This document shows, piece by piece, positions 11,400-22,450 of a stretch of DNA of 64,000 nt. Both the position numbers and the translations under genes were made by a program. The notes beneath the pieces are model-generated. The model saw nothing but the letters and a program-made list of their open reading frames with translations. It was not told the DNA's origin and did not search any database. The stretch comes from Trifolium pratense. Lineage: Eukaryota > Streptophyta > Magnoliopsida > Fabales > Fabaceae. The stretch spans positions 72,029,257-72,093,256 of the forward strand of contig NC_060060.1 in NCBI RefSeq assembly GCF_020283565.1. The letters run 5' to 3'. The stretch's first letter is position 1. Every line of letters starts with the position of its first letter.

Positions 11400-11407
11400 G
11401 TAATGAG

Positions 11408-12424
11408 CTTTCATCAAACGACGGGTTGTTCGGGATAATTCGAGTTCAATTCTTGAATGAAACAATTTTTTTTACTATATTTTACTTATCTCGCGACTAA
11501 ATTTGAATTATTAGGATCTCCTTTTTTTAAGAACCGAAAGGTTAACACTCGCACAAAAAAAAGCTGATAATTAACATACAAATTTATAACGGATAAATTT
11601 AAAGAAAATTGAATTTCTTAGTGTTCAATATAATTAGTTCAAATTAACATACAAATTTATAACGGATAAAAAAAAAAAATTATGTTCAATGAATATTTGA
11701 TCTTTCTTCAAGTAAGATGGTCTTGATAAAACTCTTAGAAACAAAAGAGGGAGCTCCGGAAGTGCAAAGTGAAACAACGAGTCAATATTCGAGGATCGCA
11801 AAGAGAGACATCACATTTCAATGCAAAATCTTAAATCATTAAATACTCATTTATCTTCATAATTGAGCTAGAACTAATCACTCAGATTTTGGAAAGTGCT
11901 TTGCAATTTCTATTTGTTTACTAGTATTCTTAATTTTGTTATGTTTCTCCCTTCGAGTTATTATTTGGAATTTCTTTTTTACAATATTTGCATCTCATCT
12001 TATCCTACTAAACACTTCCAGGTGAGACTGGTTGAATGAAACTTTTCTCTTCTTTTAGTTTTTTTGAAAATTAAGATCATGTGGAAAAATAAATAATTGT
12101 AGATTATTAGTTGTTGAATGTTAATTTCATGTTTTTGTGAAGTTTATATAGACAATTTCTCACTTATCACTTCATTCTTACATGTAGAATTGAAGAATGA
12201 AATGAATTTTATACAAAAAAAGATGACACTTTAGAGGTTTCCAATGCAAAAGATTGATTCGATTCACTATATACATTTCATCAAAATTTTGAATTGGATC
12301 CACGGTTCATATGCCTAAGAACCCTCTTTTTTAGTTTCTTTAACATTGAACTTTGTCATAATGAAAACGAATTCTTGTCCAAGCAACGGTTCATCGCAAT
12401 TTATCAACTTAAGATATAAATATA
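11408..12424. other. Gene-free AT-rich spacer
   Basis: No open frame or complete repeat recognised. A short direct repeat (aacatacaaatttataacgg) occurs near 11572 and 11647. Confidence 0.4.
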
Positions 12425-12603
12425 TTTTTTAGCTTATGATGGAGCCAATAAGAATTGAATTTAGACCTAATGCATACTACTTAAATTCATCACCATTAAA
12501 CTAAACTTAGTGACTTAATAAGTTCTATTTTAAGATATGTGAGATATCAAAATTCATCACCATTAAACTAAACCTAGTGGACTAAGTCAGTCTCTTTAAT
12601 AAG
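12425..12603 (-). repeat. Worn SINE-like repeat, partly duplicated
   Basis: The order ttatgatggagcc, tagacctaatgcatactac, attcatcaccattaaac resembles the minus-strand SINE family at 9820 and 25937. The last ~55 bases occur twice (about 12483-12536 and 12549-12603). TSD not clear. Confidence 0.4.
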
Positions 12604-14160
12604 TTTTGCAGCACTGCCCAAAATTTTGCAAAGCAGACCATCAAACACGATGTCTCCGAGATAAAACAATTCACAGTTCAAACGGCTACGATTTACTACT
12701 GCAATATAAAAAACCGGTCAATATTACACCTTCTATGGTACGATGACCACTCAAATTGGAACTGCTTGCAACCACTCGAATATGGCACAAAAGTCACTCT
12801 TAATCGAAACGGGAAAAAGTAAATATATTTTATTTTTGGTGTTAATCCTCTGGTTCCCAAAGGAAGGAAGTCTCGATAATCTAGAGTTCGGCTGCGAGGT
12901 AAAATAAAGTCTAACCAAGAATAAAAATTGGGTCGACCAAAAATCAGGAAGAGAGTGATTCCAAAACCGAAAAAGAGGAACATTGAAAGTGAATTTGATT
13001 AGTTATCGGATCAAGAATGCATTTAATATATCCAAAAATAATTGAATTATTTTTCAATTTCGGGTATACCATTTTCTTCACCAACAACAACAAACCCAAA
13101 AATAATGATGAAGTTTATGAATTATTTTCGTTGGTGCTTACAATTTGCTATTGATCACAATCGGAAGCGAACTTCTCTAGCCTATGATACAACTGTCATT
13201 GACATTCTCAATATCTATCAAGTATTGCATAACTGCTAATGATGCTAATAATAGAATAACACAGCAGAATAATTTAAATTTTCTCTTCAATGGATCATTA
13301 CAAATGAACATGAATCAGTTAATAGAAGTTATACCTCTTCTAGCACAGAAACAGAAACTTTGTAGTCGAAAAGCTTTTGTTCACGAGAAAAGCAAAGTGC
13401 TTCTACTCGTCCACACGAATAGTGCTTCTCCAATGACAAATGCTAACCAAATCGAACGAGCGTCTCAGAGAGAGAGTCAAAGAAAATTTGTGGTTAGGAT
13501 TTTTGTTTTATGATGAAAAACTCTAGCGCCTTAATTGACCACAAGACATATATTGTGTCATCCTTGTATAGTTTAATATCGTGTTTTTGGATCCCGGAAT
13601 ATACTGAGCGACAACTAAGCTCAATATCTCGTATTAACTTAGTTCAACATGGCCATGCATTTTTCTAGTCATATTCCATTAAGAGGCATGTACGCATATA
13701 TTTCTCTCATCATGCAGGAAGGACAAATCTCATCTAGATTACTCATGTCCCTCAACATGATTCGTGAAGTACATATTAACCAACTTTATAATCATCTTAT
13801 TACAAACAAAGTTTAAACGACAATAAGACACTTGAGTCCACATCTAGGGATCATAGTTAATTCAGGTTCAAGGGTGGTATAAACCTTTATCACTGTGAAT
13901 AATTTATAACACATTTATAATATATTATTCTCATGTGCGTGGTATAAATATTATGCTCAATATTTATATATACTTTTGTATGACTTGATATCTCATATCT
14001 ATGTATGAATTGTGAGATGCAATCATCACGAGTCTACATACATAATGATGGTCTCTCTACACTTTACTATTATTTCAATTCATATTAAAGCTTGAATATG
14101 GACACTTTAAGAATAACGTTCTATATGGTAATGAAGTCTCGCAATTAAGTTACACTTAAT
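12604..14160. other. Gene-free region, possible LTR-retrotransposon remnant
   Basis: No credible coding frame; the 109-residue plus-strand frame near 13184-13513 matches nothing I know. The minus strand of 13300-13560 (ctctctctctgagacgctcg) and the text at 13560-14160 read like a long copia-type LTR, but TG/CA ends and TSDs could not be fixed. Confidence 0.25.
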
Positions 14161-14177
14161 ATTCTTTTAGCAACTTT

Positions 14178-15067
14178 TTTTTTTTGTTACAAAAAGAGGG
14201 CAGGGCCCAAAAAAGAAACTAGAACACTACAGGAACACTCCGAGGCATGCAAGCGCCGGATACATCATTAAAAATTAGACTTCGGAGTTCTCTAGGAGGA
14301 CTCTCTAGAAGATGCAAATCAAAAGAGTTCAAACTTAGACTGAAATTAGCTAACCAATCAGCTGATCTGTTTCATTCTCGCCATGTATGGTTAAACTGAA
14401 CATGTCAATTCATGTTCTTGAGATCACGAATATGCTTGATCAAAGTAGGAATATTTCCGTTAACATTGCAGTTTCCTGTTACTATGTCGACCAACATCTT
14501 CGAATCACTTTCTACTTGAAGATGGGTAATTTCTTGCCTGCGAGCTAAATTCATTCCAATGTACATGCCCCACATCTCAGCATGGAGCGCATCGCATGAG
14601 CCAATTTTACGCGCAAAACTGCTCAAACAATTACCATTGCTATCTCGAAGAAGACCTCAACACCCTGACAGGTTTATTGAGCTTTTATGTGCGCCATCAC
14701 AATTGAGCTTAATTCATCCTTCTCGAGGTTGCTTCCACCCAATAAAAATAGTATCTTTTTGCCGAGGCCTTCCATTCGCATGAGCTTGCTTGCATCTATC
14801 GATCTCGGTAACCATCTTGAGAATCACATGAGTTGGGTTGTTGGGGCGGCGAAAACCCTCCTCAAAGATACTCTTGTTTCTCCACATCCACAAGTGCCAA
14901 CATGTTACCATAAAAATAGTCTGTCAATCCTTATCGAAGATCCAGTCTCTGCAAGACAAAGGCAAAGAAAAGAAGTTAGTAATATGATTAGAAGTCAATA
15001 ACCAGATCCAAATTTGGGTTGCATGCATACAATCCCTTAAAACATGGATAATTGTTTCATCATCATT
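14178..15067 (-). mobile_element. 5'-truncated LINE with 17-bp TSD
   Basis: TSD attcttttagcaacttt lies at 14161-14177 and 15068-15084. A run of T's directly after the left TSD is the poly(A) tail of a minus-strand copy. The body carries the 3' end of a plant LINE: a zf-RVT-like segment, then CWHLWMWRNKSIFEEGF (14714-14911), then an RNase H domain with CDALHAEMWGMYIGMNLA and VESDSKMLVD (14405-14626). Stops and frame changes separate these blocks, for example a TGA just before the RNase H stretch, so it is dead on arrival or decayed. Only ~890 bp were copied. Confidence 0.85.
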
Positions 15068-15236
15068 ATTCTTTTAGCAACTTTAATGTTATAACTCATA
15101 AGTAATAAGTTAGTATATTTATCTGCGAGTATTGGCTCCAAAACTTGGGATCACTCCCATATCAACTTCAAGCTGATTTGCCTCATGTATCTTTCTCTAG
15201 TTATTAATGGAATGTGCTTACTTTCAACAATAAAAA

Positions 15237-15925
15237 ATGTCCTGACTGAATTCGTTGTTTTTCTGGCTGCAGAAAATTCCATTTTGTTCTTTATAGGCAA
15301 CATTGTTACAACTTACAAGTGAAAAATTAGTTGAAATATACCTAAATTGAGTTGTATAATTTAATTTCATGATTAATATTTGGATTAACCTATAGTTCTT
15401 AATTTGTTGCTTACCTTCAACAACAACAAAAATGTCTCAAATGCTGAATGCATTGTTTTTTTTTGCTGCAGCAAAATTACATTTTGTTCTTTATATAGGC
15501 AACACTGTTACAAGTGAAAAATTAGTTGAAATACCTAAATTAAGTTATATACTTTAATTTCATGATTAATATTTAGATTATCTAGTTCTTAATTTGTTGC
15601 ATGTTGCATGTTTTGGTTCGTGTCATTTCAATAAAATTATAAAAGAACACAATTACACGATTTTTAAAAAAATTAAAAAAATAAATAAATAAATAATGTT
15701 GGCAATTGCTTTATTTAGTGTTTATAGTCCCTAAACATAACTTATCCTTGGTCTGACATGATTTAACTCTCTTATAAAAGTGTTTGTAGTAAATTTCATT
15801 TCATTCTTTTATATGCAACACTATTAGAAGTGGCAAATTAGTTGGAATACCTAAATTGAGTTATACATTAATTTTGTGATTAATATTTGGACTAAACCTT
15901 TCGTTCTTAATTTGTTGCTTGTTCT
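15237..15925. repeat. Three diverged copies of a ~190-bp unit
   Basis: Units begin near 15237, 15431 and 15790. Each contains attttgttctttata or a variant, ggcaaca, aattagttgaaata, cctaaattgagtta, gattaatatttgga and gttcttaatttgttgc in the same order. The first two are ~200 bp apart, the third ~317 bp further. No coding content. Confidence 0.65.
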
Positions 15926-16272
15926 AGTTCGTTTTATTTCATTTCATAAAACTATAAAAGAAAGATGTCACAATCATACAATATTTTTTGAAAAATGTTA
16001 GCAAAGTGTCTTTAAGATGTTATTTAGTCTTTGTTTGATTTTACATTTACACCCATATGACGTACGTTATCTGAGTTTGGCTTGATTTAACATAAACACT
16101 CATGTAAAGATCTTGTAAAAAAAAACCACTCATGTAAAGATGTTTGAATTATTTTTTTTGACAACTCAATTTTGTGTTAAGAAAAAAGTTGATTCTTAAT
16201 GAAGCATGAAATTATAACTTCCTCGATAAATCAAATCGATTATACCACATGCATGTCTCATTCATTTGGTTT

Positions 16273-16840
16273 CGGGGACGGACATAGGGGGCAAGTAGGG
16301 GCTGAGGCCCCCCTCTTGTCGTATTTTTTTTTCATATACTTGTTCTTCATACATATGTACACATAAATTGATATTTGAGAGATGTGTTTAAAGATTAGTA
16401 ACTACCGTTTGATGCAAAACATGTACCCACAACATAGTAATTGTAACAATTTACTTTAAAATATTTTGATAATATATATTATATACTACTAGAGTCCAAA
16501 TTCAATTAAGTTAGTTCTGATTGTTTGCTACAAGTGAGAGATTATTTTCTACTATGAAGATTGTGAAAAATAGGTTGAGAAACAAGATAGAAAATGAATT
16601 TCAAAATAATTATGTGATTAGTTACACCGAGAGAAGAATTGCTAAAAATTTTAATACAAATTCAGTTGTTGATGAATTTTATGATATAGAGCAATATCGT
16701 GTACAATTTAGATAAACAATGTGATGTATTTTTTATTTTTTATTGAGTATATTTAAATACTATTATAATTATTATTTATTTAATATTTATTATTTAGGAA
16801 TTCCAGCCCCCCGTTTTATAGATTCCTGGATCCGTCCCTG
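16273..16840 (+). mobile_element. hAT element remnant (568 bp) with transposase C-terminus
   Basis: Perfect 8-bp TSD tttggttt lies at 16265-16272 and 16841-16848. Terminal repeats are CGGGGACGGACATAGG and, reverse-complemented on the right, CAGGGACGGATCCAGG. Directly inside are poly-C/G blocks (gaggccccc, ccagccccccg). It keeps the last exon of a hAT transposase. Confidence 0.88.
16521..16715 (+). pseudogene. hAT transposase C-terminal dimerisation fragment
   Basis: The frame reads SERLFSTMKIVKNRLRNKIENEF, the signature of the hAT dimerisation region in plant TTF/MYM-type transposase-like proteins, followed by ~40 more residues to a stop. The catalytic part and zinc finger are missing, so this is a leftover after internal deletion. 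It sits near the right end of its element, as expected for the C-terminus. Confidence 0.8.
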
Positions 16841-16848
16841 TTTGGTTT

Positions 16849-18033
16849 GATTTAAATTTTATGAAAGAATATTAAAAAAATTGAATCAACCCAAATTAAT
16901 ATTATTTTATTGGTTCATATTGTTTTTCACCACCTTACCAAAAAAAAAAATTGTTTTTCACCCAAAAACTAAATAAAATTGACATGTTATACCCCTATGT
17001 GAATCAATCAAGCTGGGTGGGGTCGAAACTGACCCGTTTTGACACTTGTAATATTTTTCTGAAAATATCTTCTTTTGTCAAATATAAAAATAACTCACCT
17101 TGTTTTCTTGTTGCAATATGAACGATATTATTGGTGCTAGTGGACACTGGACAGAATGCTTATTCCTTTGGGCTATCAATGGTCAAAGGGGATAGAGAAA
17201 CTACATACTCCTTATGTTCTAAAACAATCTTCTATTGTTGTTTCAGAATAATAAGTTTTAAAAATCTAAGATATTTGTTCTAAATAATTATAATAATCTA
17301 TGTTGGGTTTTAAGAGTAAGTTTACATCGATTATGATTGGATAAAATGTTTGATATACAATAGAGGTAATTCATATACCTTAATGTTTTAAGATTTTGAG
17401 TGAAGATTAGATGCGGGCGTCTCCCTATTTTATGGTCTGGAGCATTGAACTGTTATTTCCCTCAATCCCTTTTTAGATTTTCCAACAAGTAGTATCAAAG
17501 CTTTTGGTTCGATTCAGAAATAGGAGTTCTTCGTAAGCTCTTTGGTTGCAACAATGTATGGTCTTCCACATCAAAAAATAAGATTTTGAGTGAAGATGCG
17601 ACCGTCTCTCTATTTTGTGATCTTGGAGCATTGAATTGTTATTTCGCTTGGTACTTTCTTAGATTTTTCAATAAACGGTATCAAAGCTCTTTGTTTTTAA
17701 CCGTATCTTTAGAGTATTTGTGTTCTTTTCATTAGAAAACCATTAGAAAATTAGAATTTATAATTAAAAAAATACATGTAATTGAGGGAGTACTGCTTGG
17801 TGCTCCACGATCAGAAACTTATCCACAATATAATATTTAGCAAAAGTACCAATTTTTTATTAATATTATCTACAAATTTATTCTTTTCTACGACACCAAG
17901 AAAAAGTAACCAATAAAATCACTTACTATGTATATAATTCAATGGTTGGTACGGAGATTCTATCCTATGGCCTTTTTCAGCATATATTCTTCAAAAAGGT
18001 TATGTATAAAAGTACAAAAAAAACAATCAAGTT
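16849..18033. other. Gene-free spacer
   Basis: AT-rich, no coding frame. Near 17205 (tactccttatgttcta) and 17785 (gagggagtact) are words like Stowaway/Mariner-type edges, too degraded to call. Around 17390-17690 the phrase gattttgagtgaagat followed by ccctattttatgg/ctctattttgtg occurs twice, a diverged ~180-bp direct repeat. Confidence 0.35.
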
Positions 18034-18265
18034 GAGCGCTAGTGATTGATGCGCGAGGCACGCGAATGTCAAGGACCAGGATCGAGCGCTAGTTATTGAT
18101 GCACAGGATATGCGAATGTCAAGGACCAGAATCGAGGGTAGTGATTGATGTGCAGGGCATGCGAATGTCAAGGACCAGGATCCAGCGCTAGTGATTGATG
18201 CGCAGGACATGCGAATGTCAAGGACCAGGATCAAGCGTTAGTGATTGATGCGCAAGGCATGTGAA
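18034..18265. repeat. 50-bp minisatellite, ~4.6 copies
   Basis: Units start at 18034, 18084, 18134, 18183 and 18233. The unit reads gagcgctagtgattgatg, then cgcaggacatgcgaatgtca, then aggaccaggatc. Copies differ at a few bases. The last, partial copy runs into a tRNA-type B-box word (gagttcgattccc) at ~18281, so the array may have grown from a SINE head. Confidence 0.85.
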
Positions 18266-18270
18266 AGTCA

Positions 18271-18924
18271 TAAAGTTCCCTGAGTTCGATTCCCACACTA
18301 AAAAGAAGCATCAAGAAAACACATAAATTCCGGTCACAAACAAAACTTGTATTGGTAGATTTCCAGCAGCATACATGATATCCTATTCTATACATAGTAC
18401 TAACACCATTTGAATATATCCTTTACAGTTTGTCTTAAGTCAGATCCATTTATACATCTAATTGCATACATGTAGATTGTGTGCTATACATCTCAGAGTA
18501 GAGAGGCCACATATTACAATATACAACTATTGCAGTTTATCGCCAACCGTCAAATTAACAAACTCATCATCATGCCTTCTCAGGCACTTCGAGACGCGAC
18601 TATAACATAGGACATGACAAACATGGTGCATTGGTTAAGGACAGAGAATCTGGATGGAACACTTCTCAATTCTTTCGGAAGAATTAAGAAGAAAAAATTG
18701 CCAAGTTTCGATATACTTGGTAGTGAAGGAAAGAGAATCAGCTTCTGAGTTTATACTGTTGAACACAGCCTTCTTTGACTCTTGATCGTCCGAGAAGAAA
18801 GCTAGATCCCTGTGATAAAATCAGACAGATTGTCATTACACGGAAAAAGAATGCATCAAATTTCATCCATTTTCAGGTATAATTGTGTCTTAACTTTAAA
18901 ATAACATGGTTAAATATTGTACAC
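18271..18924 (-). other. 3' flank and possible 3' UTR of the COL gene
   Basis: No coding frame. Minus-strand text at 18560-18805 is less AT-rich than its surroundings and follows an acceptor-like ttttatcacag, so it may be a spliced 3' UTR exon; the donor is unclear. Confidence 0.3.
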
Positions 18925-21332
18925 TCAATAGCTTCTGGTTTGGCTCAAAGGGTCATAATCGTAGGCCTCGCCAGCTTTGACAAACCGGCCTTTCACGCGT
19001 CTTCGGACGTCAGCTCTTTCCTTGCGAGAGGCATACCTCACTCTTTTGTCGAACCTAGAAGATAATAAAAATCAATGTTAAAACAAATCAAGAGAAAACA
19101 CAATTTGAAGTTTTGAAACAAGATTAATCCACTAATCTCTAGCTTGTTAGCAAAGATGGTAACACATAATCATTTAAGTTTTTATATTAGGCCTAACTTA
19201 TTCTTACAAAACCGGTTTGTAAAGTGAGCCACTATTTATAAACTTTTTTCAGGCGTTATCTCTTTTAAGGGAGAGTTTCCCAGGTGCTTAAGCGCTTATC
19301 ACAAGCCCAACAAGTTTGTTGTATAAGCTGATAGCTCAGAAGAGGTCAAAGCCTATGAAGCACAGATACTCCTCAGATTAGGCGTGTTTCAGTGTTGAAC
19401 ATGTGTTGGTGTCAAACACCGACACAACACCAACACTTATGATTACACTGAACTATGTCAATTATTAACGGTGTCGACGTGTCAGTGTTCGTGCTTCATA
19501 GGTCAAAGCTCATTCCAACCCATGTTAGGTGTTGTTCATTAACACATTCATTAGGTAAAGTTATTAATTATCAGTTTACATTAAACAGTATTGTTGCAAT
19601 TACTTACTTGCGAGTCTTCTTCTTTTCCTTGTATCGCATAACAGCACTACAGCGATTAGCAGATTGTAGTTGTAGCTCATTTTCAGGACAAGTGTTTAAC
19701 CAAGGAGGTTCTCCCATGAGAAGCATTGAAGAAGCTCCACAATCTTGATAGTCTCCACCACCACCGTCTTCATTAATACCAGAAAAAGAAAGGCTTGATT
19801 GGGATGGTTTTGCCGTAATACAAAGATTCGGTTCAGTTTTAGTACTCAATATAGAATCTGCAGATGCTGCAGTGCTGCATGCTGGTTGTGCTGCATTAAC
19901 ATGTCCAATTGATGAACCCTGCACATAAAAATTAGATATAGAAATAAGTACTCTACTTAAAATTAACTAAAGCCTGAAGGTGAAAACAACTTGTATTAAG
20001 TTGTACAAACACTTTGAGCAAGAACTTTCAATAGTAGACACAGCCCTGTTTGGATAAACAGCTTAATTAAGCGCTTATAGCATAATTGCTTATCATATAA
20101 GTGCTTATATATAAACTATTTCTAAAACAAACGATAAATAAAGTCAAATTGTTCTCATATAAGTAATACGTTGCTTTCATAAGCTATCCTGGAGAGCTTA
20201 TAAACATGTCACAAGTTGTTTCCATAAGCTCTCCCAAATAGTCTCAAGTCACAGATGCTTATGCCAATAGGTAAACTCAAATAAGTCGATGCAATCAAAT
20301 GATAGAAAAGGCAAGATTATCGCAGACAAAGAATGACAAAATTAAGCACCTCAGCTGCAATAGCATCTTGACAATTGGAATCTCCAGCAGACATGGCCTT
20401 TGCTCCAAATAAGCTGTTAAATCCACCGTTTTCAAAAAGCTCTTCAGAATGAGTAAGGGCCATACCAAAAAGTTCATCATAGTTCTCAATATTTATATCC
20501 ATTTCATCCATATCGAAATCGCCATACAGATCATCATCATCTTCACTTGCATCAGGGCAATTTTTAGCAGGACAGTATAACTGGAGATCAACAATGAGAG
20601 TTAGCTATATAATAATTAAACGAAATTGTGAAAATTTCTATTACAAACCTCAAGTTGTGTAACTCATTTAAGTAAATTAGATACAAGTCGGCAAAATCAT
20701 ATATAATAAACTTTCTTTTAATTAAGCCATCCACATGAAAATGACAATATAACATTTAGGTATACCTTTGGCACACATTCATTGGTAGGTCCATCTGAGC
20801 GGTCAAGCATACGCGGTTCTTTGCTTGATTCTGGCTTTGAAGATGTACCGACGAAAGACTTATCCGAATCAGGTAAATCAGTAGCTTTATCTGAATCAGA
20901 CACATTCTGGTTTTTCGGATCGACCCAAGCACTCCTATTCTCATTAATACTCATGAAACCTAATTCTTGCTCACATGTAGTTTCACTCAAAGAAGGGATA
21001 TCCAACACAAAAGACCATATTGAAGAAAGTTCGGACGACGAAGGACAACCGGAGTAACAATTAATTGTTTGTCTCTTATGATTGGAAGATGTAGAGTTAT
21101 TACCATGACCTAACCAATCACAATTCTGACAAAGTGAAATTTTCTCTTCAGAACACCTAACCAAAGCTGGTTGTGAACTGCATCTTTCACATAAAAGTGT
21201 CCTCGAATGTCTTCGAGCTAGCGTATTCGCTGAATGAACATTTCGATCACACGACAAACATAAACATGCTGCATCGGAACGGCAGTACACCATCGACCTT
21301 TGGTCTCCACAAAAATCACATATGTAACCCAT
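18925..21332 (-). CDS. CONSTANS-like B-box/CCT protein, COL9/COL10 group
   Basis: Four coding exons on the minus strand: 21332-20766, 20580-20350, 19918-19608, 19054-18925. All introns are GT-AG and phases fit; the product is 412 residues. Residues 5-47 are a B-box ([13 protein letters not shown], then [12 protein letters not shown]); 48-90 hold the diverged second zinc finger of this group ([22 protein letters not shown]). The acidic middle ([19 protein letters not shown]) is typical. The C-terminus is a CCT domain (about 360-403: [20 protein letters not shown], then [16 protein letters not shown]), ending TRSY; the last intron interrupts it. Family knowledge: nuclear regulators of light and flowering responses; CCT binds DNA/NF-Y partners. 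COL9 versus COL10 cannot be decided. The frame is intact. Introns 2 and 3 carry MITEs. A 5' UTR exon (21333-21420) follows an acceptor ttttttgcag. Confidence 0.93.
19353..19501. mobile_element. MITE in COL intron 3 (149 bp)
   Basis: Terminal inverted repeats CTATGAAGCAC and GTGCTTCATAG are perfect. TSD gtcaaagc is perfect at 19345-19352 and 19502-19509. The interior is built from gtgttggtgtc/gacac words. It is a common legume MITE type by my recollection; the 8-9-bp TSD allows hAT or Mutator. Confidence 0.8.
20042..20292. mobile_element. Degraded MITE in COL intron 2
   Basis: Begins ccctgtttggataaacagctta and contains repeated cttataa/ataagc words, ending near ctcaaataagtcgat. This is the style of PIF/Harbinger-like MITEs, as at 26367-26753. 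No clean TSD, so bounds are approximate. Confidence 0.5.
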
Positions 21333-22450
21333 CTTTAAACTGATCTTTCAATCCTGTAACTGTGAAACTTTCAAATAGTGTGACAAAGATAGTAGATTCT
21401 CAAAACTGTGAATTCGGCAGCTGCAAAAAAAATAATAAATTAGTTACCATTTAATATAATAAGAATAAGAACTATATAATTAGCAAAAAGGAAAAAAAAA
21501 TTGGGAATTTCATTTTGAACAAAACTAGTATACATGCCATGGCAAGTAATTCATAGTTTCATACAACAAGGATTGTGAAAACTTGCAACCAAGATTAAGA
21601 AAAAAGTTCAAAGTATTGGTAAAAGAATTTGCAAGATTTTGGATTTGAAAATACAAATTATTTTACATATCAAATGAAATTTTCATTTTCATCATCATTC
21701 ATCAAATCAACAACAAACAACTTAAAAGAGAAAAAATAATAATAGGATAATCTATAAGTATCAGATCAATATAAAATAACCAAAAAAGTCAGAAAAATCA
21801 CTTAACACATAATCATATAACCACAAAAACATGAACAAAAAAGGGGGAAAATAAACAGAAACAACTAATTCAAGCACCAAATAGCAAAACAATTACCAGT
21901 CTCATAAAAATTTAAACTTTTGATTATCTTTAAACACTCACAAAAAGATGTTCCAAACCCAGAAAAACAAAACAAAAACAAAACCATATTTTTCATGAAA
22001 AGCAAAGAAGGAAAACTACACAAGCTAAGAAAATTACCTTAAGGCAAGGAAAACAAAGAGTACAAGATCTGTAAGCAAAAGGGTATTGCTTTTTCAGGAA
22101 AAAGCATAGATTTTTGTTATGCAAAACCTGAAAGCAAAGAAAAAAACTGAACTTTAGAAGATATTTCTCTCTCTTTCTTATGGTAGCTACTAAATAAGAT
22201 ATTTTTTTGAGTTGAGAGTTATAAGACAGAACAGAACATAAGATAGATAAGAAATAGGAAAGGAAGAGAAGATATTATTTGTAGGTCAGATATTATTTGA
22301 GAGGAATAATAATGGAAATTGGTGTGTGTATGGTTAAAAGTGACATAATCAAAGTTTGATAAAAAAAAAGTGCAAAAACAAAAAGAGTAAAAAAATAGAT
22401 ATAATGGAAGTAGGGTCATGTCCTTTTCTTAGTGAAAAGAAAAGGTTAGG
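21333..22450 (-). promoter_or_regulatory. 5' UTR, leader introns and promoter of the COL gene
   Basis: Exon 21333-21420 is bounded upstream by ttttttgcag. Further upstream, minus-strand cttaag|gtaattt near 22040 is a plausible donor of a first leader exon, and ct-rich sequence (agaaagagagagaaat) at ~22170 is leader-like. I cannot fix a TATA box or start site. Confidence 0.4.

Noticed and set aside
17977..18234. 85-codon minus-strand frame with internal repeats
   Set aside because: It is a translation of the 50-bp minisatellite; the repeat length is not a multiple of three.
18034..18265. CRISPR-like array
   Set aside because: Units are contiguous with no unique spacers, in plant nuclear DNA; it is a minisatellite.
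20295..20511. Two 64-codon frames on the minus strand as small genes
   Set aside because: One is exon 2 of the COL gene running into its intron; the other is the same DNA in a wrong frame.
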